A DNA stretch of 64,000 nucleotides from Leptospiraceae bacterium (lineage in GTDB: Bacteria > Spirochaetota > Leptospiria > Leptospirales > Leptospiraceae): contig JADJFV010000009.1 of assembly GCA_016708435.1 (NCBI GenBank), positions 51,529 to 115,528 of the forward strand. The letters run 5' to 3'. Each line of letters opens with the position of its first letter. Positions within the stretch are counted from its first letter, which is position 1. Shown one piece after another: positions 9,504 to 18,211 of the stretch. The position numbers and the translations under genes are program-made. The notes beneath the pieces were generated by a model. It saw only the letters and a list, made by a program, of their open reading frames with translations. It made no database searches and was not told the origin of the DNA.

Positions 9504-9665
9504 AATGTCATTAAGTTAAGGAAAATGGGATGTCACGCAAAGTCGCAGAGAGGCTAAGGGTTTTAAAAGAGCTATTTTTCTTTGGATTTATAATGTTTTT
9601 AAACAGTTCGTATCATGCAAAAAAAATCTTTGCGGCTTTGGGTGACATCTTATCTTAATGACATT
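9504..9665. repeat. MITE-like inverted-repeat element
   Basis: A 12-bp perfect terminal inverted repeat (AATGTCATTAAG at 9504-9515, complement at 9654-9665) encloses a second 22-base inverted repeat (9529-9550 against 9628-9649, 19 of 22 matching). The central part is AT-rich and non-coding. The inner arms contain the TCACGCAAAG-type motif seen in widespread intergenic palindromes. There is no transposase gene, so this is either a non-autonomous element or a structured RNA. It abuts the intron remnant. Confidence 0.55.
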
Positions 9666-9675
9666 TGGCGAAGCG

Positions 9676-9965
9676 GTGTAATTCCCATAGGAGCAGCGTA
9701 GGCGAAGGGGTCTCAGTGAAAACATACAAGGTAAGAGAGAGGATAAACCGCTTGGGAAATAACCCAATTACGGATAATGGTAGTCGAATAAGAAGTAAAA
9801 GACTACAGAAAAGATTATTCAATTAATACGGATGCTTAAAGAGAAAATGAGGGAAATGTCTCGAATTTTTTTTTAAATAGTTTTCATGGAAAGCCGTGTG
9901 CGGTAAATCCTCATGCACTGTTTGTTGAGGGGAAGGGAGGTCGTAAGACCCCCTTTCTACTCTAC
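9676..9965 (+). mobile_element. ORF-less group II intron remnant
   Basis: The 3' part carries a domain-V-like hairpin at about 9890-9923. It contains the AGC triad (AAGCCGTGTGCGG) and the matching 3' arm GCACTGTTT, with one mismatch in the lower stem. A domain-VI-like hairpin follows at 9933-9956 (AAGGGAGGTC, GTAA loop, GACCCCCTTT). The region ends in CTACTCTAC, like bacterial intron 3' ends. Upstream RNA-like text (GCAGCGTAGGCGAAGGGG) resembles intron domain I. No reverse transcriptase is encoded; domain IV is only a short AT-rich stretch. The 5' boundary at GTGTA (9676) is a guess. It lies between genes and is probably a dead or trans-dependent copy. Confidence 0.5.
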
Positions 9966-10013
9966 TGCTCGGAGTTTATGCTGAGCATTACCGAAGTATG
10001 GTGAAAGATTCTA

Positions 10014-11450
10014 TTAAGACTTATAATCTGGGTAAGCTTCGTTTCCATGCTCTAATAAATCAAGTCCAATGATTTCTTCGTCCTCACTTACTCTAAGTCC
10101 AATTGTTTTCTCCATTGCAAAAAAGACTGCATAGCTGAGAGTAAACGACCAAAGGAATGCCAATGCAACTCCAGTCAATTGAACGCCTAATAGAGAGAAA
10201 CCACCTCCGAAGAAAAGACCATTAGGTCCTGATCCAAAGTTAGCATCCGCAAATAAGCCTACAGCCACTGTTCCCCATGCTCCATTGATACCATGCACAC
10301 TCACAGCGCCGACAGGATCATCTATTCCTAATTTATCTAAAAGTAAAACTCCGCCAACTACCAATAATCCGCCAATGAGCCCAATGATTACAGCCGAGGT
10401 TATTCCTACATTATTGCAGCCTGCGGTAATAGCGACTAATCCCGCTAAGCCACCATTTAAAGTGATTCCAATGTCAGGCTTTTTAAATAAAAGCCAACTT
10501 AATGCCATAGCAGAAAGTGCTCCTGCCGCTGCTGACATATTTGTTGTAATTGCAACGATGGCAAAGGAACCACCGTTAATTACACCGGTGCTTCCTGGAT
10601 TAAATCCAAACCAACCTAACCACAAAATAAAAACACCCATGGCGGCTATTGTCATATTGTGTCCTAAGATAGGGATGATTACTCCACCCGGTTGATAACG
10701 ACCGATTCTGGGTTTTAAAACCATTGTTCCTGCAAGTCCTGCCCAACCTCCGATTGAATGAACAACTGTAGAGCCTGCAAAGTCGATGAATCCCATTTTT
10801 GCTAAAAATCCTACATTCTTTACATCGAATAGATTTGACCATACAAAGCTTCCAAAGATTGGATAAATGAAGGATGTCATTAGAAAGGAATACATTAAGT
10901 ATGCTGTAAACTTTGTTCTTTCTGCCATTGCACCGGATACAATCGTAGTAGCAGTTGCAGCAAATACCAATTGAAATAAGAAGAATCCAAATTTAAAGGA
11001 AGAAGGCTTTCCCGATTCATCCAAAAGTAAACCTGTTTCTAGAAAGGATATTTTTCCAAGTCCGACTCCTTCTATAATATGTGGACCGAACATTAAGGAA
11101 AAACCAATTAGCCAAAAACAAATGGATCCTAATGTAAAGTCGGAAAGATTTTTCATTAGAATATTAACAGCGTTCTTTGCTCTTGTAAATCCTGCTTCTA
11201 CAAGGGCAAATCCAGCTTGCATAAAAAAAACTAAAAAGGAGGCAATACAAACCCAAAGTAGATTTACTTCGCTTCTAAATACTTCTGATTCTTGTTTAAT
11301 AGCAAGACTAGCTTCCTTTAAGACTTTGATTTCTTCTCTAAAAGATTCAATGATCGGATCTTCCGGAGGAGGAGCCGTATCGCTTTGACCTGAATCTTGC
11401 GAAAAAATTGGCAAGCTTAAAAATAAAATCAATGTGTAAACTTTTATCAT
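10014..11450 (-). CDS. amt: Ammonium transporter (Amt family)
   Basis: 478 residues. An N-terminal signal peptide (ending near IFSQDS) and a charged helical extracytoplasmic segment of about 40 residues precede the eleven-helix Amt channel. Family motifs visible are FMQAGFALVEAGFTRAKNA, FAATATTIVSGAMAER, DFAGSTVVHSIGGWAGL (with a pore histidine) and DDPVGAVSVHGINGAWG (second pore histidine). The transporter takes up ammonium across the inner membrane. It follows the GAF-SpoIIE phosphatase gene by 26 bases, so both are likely under the sigma-54 promoter ahead of that gene, which suits nitrogen control. No GlnB/PII gene is present in the window. Confidence 0.93.
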   Translation of the reverse strand: MIKVYTLILFLSLPIFSQDSGQSDTAPPPEDPIIESFREEIKVLKEASLAIKQESEVFRSEVNLLWVCIASFLVFFMQAGFALVEAGFTRAKNAVNILMKNLSDFTLGSICFWLIGFSLMFGPHIIEGVGLGKISFLETGLLLDESGKPSSFKFGFFLFQLVFAATATTIVSGAMAERTKFTAYLMYSFLMTSFIYPIFGSFVWSNLFDVKNVGFLAKMGFIDFAGSTVVHSIGGWAGLAGTMVLKPRIGRYQPGGVIIPILGHNMTIAAMGVFILWLGWFGFNPGSTGVINGGSFAIVAITTNMSAAAGALSAMALSWLLFKKPDIGITLNGGLAGLVAITAGCNNVGITSAVIIGLIGGLLVVGGVLLLDKLGIDDPVGAVSVHGINGAWGTVAVGLFADANFGSGPNGLFFGGGFSLLGVQLTGVALAFLWSFTLSYAVFFAMEKTIGLRVSEDEEIIGLDLLEHGNEAYPDYKS

Positions 11451-11476
11451 TTTTTATTCCTTATTCTTTAAATGAA

Positions 11477-13312
11477 TTATTCAGAAATCTCTTCCGTATT
11501 GGTTCTAATGAATGTAATTCCTTCTAATTTTTTCAGGGATACTTTTAATGCATCATTGCTCGGAGTGCTTTTAATTCCCTGCTGTAATGTCTTGATTGCC
11601 TTTGGGATTGCATTTTCTTTTAAATAACACTTTGCCAATAAAAGACTAGCTTTTGCGAATGTATGGTCACAGGAAAGGGATTTCTTTAACGCTCTTTTGG
11701 CTTCGGGTAGTCTATCTGAGTTAAACAATGCTTTGCCGTAAAGGTAGTGGATAATCGCAGTATCCTCTCCACTCGTTCGAATGTACTCGTCTATGAATTT
11801 CACACTCTCTTCGTACTTTCCATCGTTGTAATACATTTTCCCCAGGAAAAGTAAATTATCTTTGATAGATGGATCAATCTTGTATGCTTGTAAGGCAAGA
11901 GAGTAGGCGTCTGCATTGTTTTTTTCTCGTGCAGAAACTTTTGCCATTCGAACCAGAGGCAAAGCATCCGTAATCGTGGTATTACATTGTAAGAGAAGCA
12001 TAGCTAAGTCATCGCCATTTTTTTGTCCACCTTTAAATTCTTTCCAATCGGATAATACCGATTGCACGATGTCCTTTGCAAATACATTACTTTTTTCACT
12101 CTTTAGGCGCTCTTTGGCTTTTATAAAGGAATCTATGAATCTGGAATGTCCATATTCCTCGCTATTACCATCTTTTTGTTCTGTAAAACCATCTGTGAAC
12201 ATCAGCAAGTATTCACCGGGTTCAACCTTGCCATACATCTCTTCATAGTCGGATTTTTTAACATCTAAGATTCCGAGTGGAACACCTCTTGAGTCAAGCT
12301 CATCTGTTGTATTATCATTTTTAAAATGGATGATTTTTTGATGACCACCATTGATATAAGAATACGAATAATCATGATAAATTCGTAAAATAAATGCTGT
12401 AAAGTAGGTGGATTCAGGAAGCTGTGGCTTCAAAGCCTTTCCTAATTGCTCCATAATTTCTGCCAGACCGAGACCTTGAATCACAAATCGATTGAAATGA
12501 AAGTGAATTGCCATTGTTACGAGTGCAGCAGGAATTCCATGCCCGGATACGTCCACCATAATGGCTGTCATGGTGTTGCCTTGCTTGACCACATCAAAAT
12601 AATCGCCACTTACTTCTACCATTGGCTCATAATGTGTGCCAAAATAAATTCCGTTCCAAGGATGAAGCTGGTGTTGTAGAATTTGACTTTGGACATTTCG
12701 TCCCATCTTTAAATCCCATTCCAATTGAGACAGAATAGCAGCTTCTCTAGCTCTTGCGGTCATTAGACCCTCAATTAGTCTTACGCCGGTCAAAGCAAGA
12801 GCTAATTGAGCGCCTAAAGCCTCAAGAATTTCCAGATCATCTTCTTTATAAAAGAATGCAATGTCAGATTCTACAGATATTGTCCCTAGGACGTCATCCT
12901 TGTAAGTAATCGGTACACAGAGTACGCACATCGTAGTCTCTTGGTCGTCTAAAAAATCCGGTGTCTGTCTCAAATCAGGGATGATTAAAGATTTTTTAGT
13001 TTCAAATGCTTGCCCGGAGTATCCCTCACTAGGAAGCAAATTTCGTCTAGGTGGTGTAGTTTCTTTGATGTATTTGATTGGAACTAAAAGCTCGCCATCC
13101 CAAAGTCTCAAAGTAGTATTATCGCATTCAAAGATTTCCTTGCAGAGGGTTATAAGGGTATCAAAAAGGTCTTCCTCCCGCCCTACATTAGAGAATTCCT
13201 TACTAATATAGAGCAATACGGCAATCTTGTTCTGATCAGACAAACCACCGACCACCTTTTTAGCCCCTCTAAATGAAATTACCTTTCTAGTTCCATATTT
13301 TAGCTCTATCAT
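11477..13312 (-). CDS. GAF-SpoIIE (PP2C-type) phosphatase with C-terminal TPR repeats
   Basis: 611 residues. A GAF sensor domain (about 30-180; VLCVPITYKDDVLGTISVES) leads through a helical linker to a SpoIIE/RsbU-type serine phosphatase (about 215-430). The metal-binding acidic motifs are visible as EVSGDYFDV, VDVSGHGIPAAL, LLMFTDGFTEQ and NGDDLAML. Three to four TPR units follow (about 445-600). RsbU-like phosphatases usually dephosphorylate an anti-anti-sigma protein, but no such partner is nearby. It is first in a two-gene unit with amt. The ribosome site AAGGAAGGA lies about 8 bases before the ATG, and a sigma-54 promoter lies just upstream. Confidence 0.87.
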   Translation of the reverse strand: MIELKYGTRKVISFRGAKKVVGGLSDQNKIAVLLYISKEFSNVGREEDLFDTLITLCKEIFECDNTTLRLWDGELLVPIKYIKETTPPRRNLLPSEGYSGQAFETKKSLIIPDLRQTPDFLDDQETTMCVLCVPITYKDDVLGTISVESDIAFFYKEDDLEILEALGAQLALALTGVRLIEGLMTARAREAAILSQLEWDLKMGRNVQSQILQHQLHPWNGIYFGTHYEPMVEVSGDYFDVVKQGNTMTAIMVDVSGHGIPAALVTMAIHFHFNRFVIQGLGLAEIMEQLGKALKPQLPESTYFTAFILRIYHDYSYSYINGGHQKIIHFKNDNTTDELDSRGVPLGILDVKKSDYEEMYGKVEPGEYLLMFTDGFTEQKDGNSEEYGHSRFIDSFIKAKERLKSEKSNVFAKDIVQSVLSDWKEFKGGQKNGDDLAMLLLQCNTTITDALPLVRMAKVSAREKNNADAYSLALQAYKIDPSIKDNLLFLGKMYYNDGKYEESVKFIDEYIRTSGEDTAIIHYLYGKALFNSDRLPEAKRALKKSLSCDHTFAKASLLLAKCYLKENAIPKAIKTLQQGIKSTPSNDALKVSLKKLEGITFIRTNTEEISE

Positions 13313-13336
13313 AGCAATTGTCCTTCCTTAATAATA

Positions 13337-13352
13337 TGCAAGTAATGTGCCG
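13337..13352 (-). promoter_or_regulatory. Sigma-54 (-24/-12) promoter for the phosphatase-amt unit
   Basis: Read on the minus strand the sequence is CGGCACATTACTTGCA. It has GGCAC, five bases, then TTGCA, with exactly ten bases between the invariant GG and GC pairs, which is the RpoN consensus spacing. The predicted start would be about 12 bases further on, leaving a very short leader that holds the ribosome site. This is the best regulatory match in the window, and rpoN and an NtrX-like activator are encoded about 7-13 kb away. Confidence 0.75.
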
Positions 13353-13783
13353 ATTCAATATTGTTCTATACGCTTATTATTTAAACAATCCATCAATTTT
13401 GTTTCTAAAAAAAACTATTTACTTAAAAAATATACCTACTCATTTTTCTGACACAAAAGATGCGTTATTTTTATTGCATTAGTGTAAATGGCAAGCACTA
13501 TTTTTGCCCGGGATAGATGAAAGATACTATCAAATATACTGTCAATGTTACTGTTCTCAATACTCTCTACTTTTTAGAAGTATCTTTGATAGTATCCTTA
13601 ATAGTATCAGAGATCGAAAGTTAGATAACCCTTCAGAGGCTTATTGGTTGCTATTTTCCTAATCCTCCGTGATCTTTTGGTGCTTCTTGGAAAAAAATTT
13701 CTCTACGATAAATGCAAAACCAGAGAAGGATAAATAGTAATAGTATTTGACTTTCTCCTGAAATGAGCAAAGGCTTTAAGGAT
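13353..13783. other. Intergenic region with a 12-bp inverted repeat
   Basis: About 430 bases between divergent genes. GATACTATCAAA (13523-13534) is repeated in inverted form at 13585-13596, followed by another ATAGTATC copy at about 13601. The rest is AT-rich with no plausible gene. The pair could be an operator or part of a small structured element; neither can be chosen from sequence alone. Confidence 0.45.
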
Positions 13784-14410
13784 ATGAAACGATTTATACT
13801 AATATTTGGGTTTTTACCAATTTCTTTTTTAGGGGGGGAGGCCTCGATGGATTGGCAACAATACATTCCGCAGAATCAAAATGCAAGCGTTAGATATGGA
13901 ATTACGAATTTAGGAGAAGAAACTATTTCTTCGATTACCATTCATGGACCCGCAACAATGAATGGAACTAAAATTCTAGAACTCGTAGAAGTGAATGGAA
14001 CCTTGAATGCAAATAAGGCTAATATCAATAAGCTTACTCTTAACGGGAATTTTGAAGGTTTGGATATTCATTTGAAAGAAGGGAAGATTAACGGAACAGT
14101 TAGTTTACGCAAGAGCAAAGTTTCAGGAATCATTACTGTTTACGGACTATTAACCGCTAGTGAATGTGAATTTTTAAATTCTATCGTAATTGATTCAACA
14201 GAAATTCATTTTTCCAAATCGACTCTGCAAGACATTAATGTAATAAATAATGCTACGAATCCTACAGTGCAAAAGATTTATCTAAATGACAATACCATTC
14301 TAAAAGGTAAGATTTCATTTAAAAGCGGCAAAGGAGAAGTATTCGCTAGCGGCAAATCCACAATTACCGCATCACAAGTAATCGGAGGAAAGATTACTCA
14401 AAAGGATTGA
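13784..14410 (+). CDS. Exported repetitive protein of unknown function
   Basis: 208 residues from the start chosen here; an in-frame ATG at 13763 would add seven. The chosen start gives a compact signal peptide (MKRFILIFGFLPISFLGGEA). The mature protein is built of short regularly spaced beta-strand-like units rich in N, T, I and G (ITIHGPATMNGTKILELVEV, LNGNFEGLDIHLKEGKINGT), as in a beta-solenoid or a bactofilin-like polymer-forming domain. It is probably periplasmic or on the surface. No catalytic motif is visible. Confidence 0.6.
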   Translation: MKRFILIFGFLPISFLGGEASMDWQQYIPQNQNASVRYGITNLGEETISSITIHGPATMNGTKILELVEVNGTLNANKANINKLTLNGNFEGLDIHLKEGKINGTVSLRKSKVSGIITVYGLLTASECEFLNSIVIDSTEIHFSKSTLQDINVINNATNPTVQKIYLNDNTILKGKISFKSGKGEVFASGKSTITASQVIGGKITQKD

Positions 14411-14485
14411 CCTTAATAGAAGAATACTCTCTGCGAACTCTGTGTTTCCTACGGTCAATAGGTCATTTCTTAACAGAGTTCCTTC

Positions 14486-16012
14486 TCATTTAACTAGGGG
14501 CAGAGTAAATGTAAAATTACTTCCTTCGCCAAATTTGCTTTCTACCTGAATAGTTCCACCTTGTATCTCAGTGAGTTCTTTGCAAAGGATTAGTCCTAGC
14601 CCCGTGCCTCTTTCATTAGCAGTTCCTAGTTTAGTAAACTTGGAGTCTATTCGAAATAGCTTATCAATATTATCCGCTTTCATTCCTATCCCAGTGTCGA
14701 TCACGGATATTTCTACAAAATCGTCCGAGACTTTGGTGGATACAGTCACTTTGCCCCCGGGAAATGTAAACTTTATAGCATTTGTTAATAAATTTCTAAG
14801 AATTGTGTTTGTTAAAATTGGGTCAGCAAAAATAAATTTTCCAGCAGGTAGATCAAGATGGATTGAAATATTCTTTTCGAATGCATTTCCACTCACTAAT
14901 GGAATTGTCGCTTCAATGATAGCATCGATAGAGGTGATCATTGGATTAAAAGATATTTCACCAGTTTGGGACCTAGCCCATTGCATTAGATTTTCTAGAA
15001 GGGCAAATGCGGATTTGGCGGAAGTCTGAATCATGTCAGAAAGTTTAAGTAATTCCTTTGACTTTATATCTTCCAATCCTTTAACTTTTTCTCGGAGTAT
15101 ATCGTTTACTCCTAATATACCTGCAAACGGATTACGAAGATCATGCGCTATGATATTAAAAAATTTGTCTTTAGTTGCATTGAGTGCTTCTAGATTTTGT
15201 GCATTCTCTTTTAGTTTTTCCGAATTGTTTCGAATTTCAGTTATATCAGATACAATGCCAACAAAATGTTCTAAATTTTCTCGGTCTATTTTCAAACCTG
15301 CAACAGTAAGATTTGTCCATATAGTGCTGTTGTCTTTTTTGAAGTATCTTTTTTCCATAGAAAAGGAGTTGATTTCTCCTCGTCGTAGCTTCGCGGTTAA
15401 CGCAATATTTACTTCTAGGTCTGTCGGATAAGAGATGTCAACTAAATTCTTCTTTAAAAATTCTTCTTCCGTATAGCCGAGCAAATTGCAAAAAGTAGGA
15501 TTGACTAAAACAATGTTGCCAGTATTCATTTCGACAATTGCAATGCCTAAAGGAGCATTATCAAAAATGGCGCGAAATTTTAATTCACTCATTTTCAATT
15601 TGTTTTCTGCCAATTTTTGTCCTGTAATTAGTTCATGTGCAATGACAATATTTCCACTTCCGTCACGAAAGCGGGTAACACGAGCCCGAAACCAACGTAA
15701 TTCAGTCGGGCTATGGCACGGATACTCAAGCGTAAACTCTTCTGCCTGTCCGTGGATAACGCTCATAATCCCTTCATACATGGGAAGGGCTTCTTCTGAT
15801 CTAGAACCTGTTGCAGTTGTGCAAATATCCAAGTAATTAAGTCCTATACTGCTTTCTGTCCCCGATGAATTTGTTTGAAAGAAATCACGCCATCTTTGAT
15901 TTACAGCAAGTATGATTCCTGCTTTATCTATAATACAAACATTGGCAGATACTGAGTCTAATGCTGCTTGTGCAAAGGCAGCCGAATTGAGAAGAGAGTT
16001 ATTTATATTCAT
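14486..16012 (-). CDS. PAS-PAS histidine kinase
   Basis: 508 residues with no membrane segment. Two PAS domains (about 15-130 and 145-265; the second with NAPLGIAIVEMNTGNIVLVN) precede a HisKA domain with the phospho-acceptor His290 (IIAHDLRNP) and a HATPase_c domain (LLTNAIKF, DTGIGM, GTGLGL). There is no receiver domain and no cognate regulator nearby. Its kinase half is closely similar to that of the upstream gene at 15999-17948, with identical stretches such as LENLMQWARSQTG, so the two are tandem duplicates. It overlaps that gene by 14 bases and is presumably translated from the same message. Confidence 0.88.
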   Translation of the reverse strand: MNINNSLLNSAAFAQAALDSVSANVCIIDKAGIILAVNQRWRDFFQTNSSGTESSIGLNYLDICTTATGSRSEEALPMYEGIMSVIHGQAEEFTLEYPCHSPTELRWFRARVTRFRDGSGNIVIAHELITGQKLAENKLKMSELKFRAIFDNAPLGIAIVEMNTGNIVLVNPTFCNLLGYTEEEFLKKNLVDISYPTDLEVNIALTAKLRRGEINSFSMEKRYFKKDNSTIWTNLTVAGLKIDRENLEHFVGIVSDITEIRNNSEKLKENAQNLEALNATKDKFFNIIAHDLRNPFAGILGVNDILREKVKGLEDIKSKELLKLSDMIQTSAKSAFALLENLMQWARSQTGEISFNPMITSIDAIIEATIPLVSGNAFEKNISIHLDLPAGKFIFADPILTNTILRNLLTNAIKFTFPGGKVTVSTKVSDDFVEISVIDTGIGMKADNIDKLFRIDSKFTKLGTANERGTGLGLILCKELTEIQGGTIQVESKFGEGSNFTFTLPLVK

Positions 16013-17948
16013 TAAGATACCCAGCTAGCGGCAAAGTGAAAGTAAACGTGCTTCCTTTACCTAATTCACTTTCTACCCAAATTTTTCCGCCTTGTTTTTC
16101 TGCGAATTCTTTGCAAAGAATTAGACCGAGTCCGGTTCCTTTTTCGCTTTCAGTTCCAAGATTGGAGAATTTTGAATCGATTCTAAAAAGCTTATCTAGA
16201 TTCTTTGGCTGCATTCCCATGCCTGTGTCAGAGATTGAAACTTCAACAAAGTTACTTGTAAATTTATTGGAGATGATTATTTTTCCGTTCGGAAAAGTAA
16301 ACTTGATCGCGTTGGTTAAAATATTTCTAAGAATTGTCTTAGTAATTTCGGGATCAGCGTAGATAAATTTTTCTGTATCTAGTTTTCTTTCTATGGTTAT
16401 ATTTTTTTTGAATGCATTGCCTTCGACTAATATGAGAGTAGCCTCAATGATTGCATTGATGGACGTAATCATTGGTTCAAAACGCATATCTCCTGTCTGT
16501 GATCTTGCCCATTGCATCAGATTCTCTAAAAGCGAAAAAGCGGACTTTGATGAGGATTGAATGAGTTGAGAAATTTTTAAGATATCATTTGAATTCTCAG
16601 TGTTCTCTAATTTTAATTTTTCTTCTAGCATCTCAGATATTCCAATGATCCCAGCAAACGGGTTACGGAGATCATGCGCTATGATATTAAAAAATTTATC
16701 TTTAGTCTGAATAAGGTTTTCCAATTCAATCATGTATTTATTTCTTTCTTCATCGGCTCTTTTCTTTTCATTGATATCTCGTGCATTTAACAAAACCCCG
16801 ATAATTTGATTGGCTCTATTTTTAATTGGGGCATATTGTATTTCAAACCAGAGCTTAGTATTGTGAATGAGAAAAAATTTTTCCATCACAATTCTTTCTC
16901 CTTGAAGCGCACATTGAAAGTTTTTTTCGAATAATTCTTTTTCTTCTGAAGAGATAAAAGATAGAATAGATTCGCCGACTCTAAGTTCAGTATTGAATAT
17001 CACTTTGGCGTTATTAGCCGCAACATTATTATAAAATTCAATAGTCTTATTCGGATTCAAAAAAAGAATAGATTCTAAACTATTATCTAAAATTGCCCTT
17101 GTTCTAGCTTCCGATACACGCAATGCTTCTTCTGCATTCACCCTCTCGGTGATGTCTGTTCGAATAGCGAGGTATTGTTCAATTTCTCCATTTACATTTC
17201 TAAGTGGAGCTATAGTTGTGGCTACCCAATAGTAACTCTTATCCTTTGCACGGTTTCTAATTTCTCCGTGCCAAGTGTCACCACTTTGAATTGTGGAATA
17301 CATATTCTGAAAAAAAAATTTAGAATGATAGCCTGAGTTTATGATTCGATGGTTTTTGCCGATTAATTCTTCTTTTGAATATTTGCTGATTTTACAAAAT
17401 CGCTGATTAACATAAACAATCGTTCCATTCTTATCAGTAATAGCGACTATTGCATGTTTGTCGATAGCGTTTTGTCTTTGCGCAATTTCTAAACTCGATT
17501 GTCTTAATCGAGTATACAATTCTGTATCAAAGTCTTTGTTTTTTTTTAATTCGGTAATATCATCAAAGGTTATATAAACTCCAGAAGGATCCGATTTCTC
17601 CTCTGTAAACACTGGAATAGCTTGAATGTTTATCCATATGTATTTTTGCGCAGCAGAATTAAAAACTCCCATTATCTTATTTTTTATTTCTTTTCCTGTT
17701 TTTAGAGCTACCGATGATGGATGCTCTTCACCTGGAAATGGGTAACCATTTTCTTGTATCGCCATCCAATTGGTATCATTAGAATCTCTTCCTTGAATTT
17801 CTTCCAGGGTAATACCGAGTATGCGCAGAGCGGAGGCATTCGCAAACTGTATTTTGCCTTCTGAATCTTGAAATACGAAGCCTTGGGGTAGTGTGTCAGC
17901 GAACGCTTCCGTATTAAGGTGTAACTTATATTTAGGAATATTGTTCAT
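15999..17948 (-). CDS. Multi-PAS histidine kinase
   Basis: 649 residues, soluble. Three PAS domains are visible: about 12-130, 155-275 (aerotaxis-like, with VYVNQRFCKISKYSKEELIG and a PAC segment YLAIRTDITER) and 285-400. HisKA follows with His425 (IIAHDLRNP), then HATPase_c (ILTNAIKF, DTGMGMQ, GTGLGL). It is the first gene of a two-gene unit with its shorter paralogue. The extra N-terminal PAS domains suggest redox, light or ligand sensing, but no cofactor-binding residue can be assigned with confidence. Confidence 0.88.
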   Translation of the reverse strand: MNNIPKYKLHLNTEAFADTLPQGFVFQDSEGKIQFANASALRILGITLEEIQGRDSNDTNWMAIQENGYPFPGEEHPSSVALKTGKEIKNKIMGVFNSAAQKYIWINIQAIPVFTEEKSDPSGVYITFDDITELKKNKDFDTELYTRLRQSSLEIAQRQNAIDKHAIVAITDKNGTIVYVNQRFCKISKYSKEELIGKNHRIINSGYHSKFFFQNMYSTIQSGDTWHGEIRNRAKDKSYYWVATTIAPLRNVNGEIEQYLAIRTDITERVNAEEALRVSEARTRAILDNSLESILFLNPNKTIEFYNNVAANNAKVIFNTELRVGESILSFISSEEKELFEKNFQCALQGERIVMEKFFLIHNTKLWFEIQYAPIKNRANQIIGVLLNARDINEKKRADEERNKYMIELENLIQTKDKFFNIIAHDLRNPFAGIIGISEMLEEKLKLENTENSNDILKISQLIQSSSKSAFSLLENLMQWARSQTGDMRFEPMITSINAIIEATLILVEGNAFKKNITIERKLDTEKFIYADPEITKTILRNILTNAIKFTFPNGKIIISNKFTSNFVEVSISDTGMGMQPKNLDKLFRIDSKFSNLGTESEKGTGLGLILCKEFAEKQGGKIWVESELGKGSTFTFTLPLAGYLNEYK

Positions 17949-18150
17949 ATACTCTATTTTGCTTTTTTTGGGCTAAGGATTAAAAAGAATAAGTCTAGTT
18001 TAAAGACTTTTTTACTATTAGACATTGATTTTATTTTTACTGACAAGCATTTTTCTTTGCCGAGGCAAAAATACTTAATTTTGCGTAAAGTTAAAAATAA
18101 ATTTCGTTTTTTTAAGATTCGTTTTTTTATCATCGAAAAATTTTACATTC

Positions 18151-18166
18151 TGGCATAGAACTTGAT
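18151..18166 (+). promoter_or_regulatory. Weak sigma-54-like promoter ahead of the LptA-like/rpoN operon
   Basis: TGGCATAGAACTTGAT has TGGCA and TTG at the correct RpoN spacing, but the second base of the -12 GC pair is A. It lies about 45 bases before the first gene of the operon that encodes RpoN itself, so it could reflect self-control. The mismatch falls at an invariant position, so confidence is low. Confidence 0.25.
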
Positions 18167-18211
18167 TGAATACTTGAAAGTTTTTTCATACCTATCAATC
18201 TTGTTTTAACT

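Noticed and set aside
13487..13508. TGGCAAG...TTGCC as a second sigma-54 promoter
   Set aside because: Fourteen bases separate GG and GC instead of the ten required.
18056..18069. TTTGC-CGAG-GCAAA hairpin upstream of the LptA-like gene
   Set aside because: Only five base pairs; no clear link to either divergent gene.
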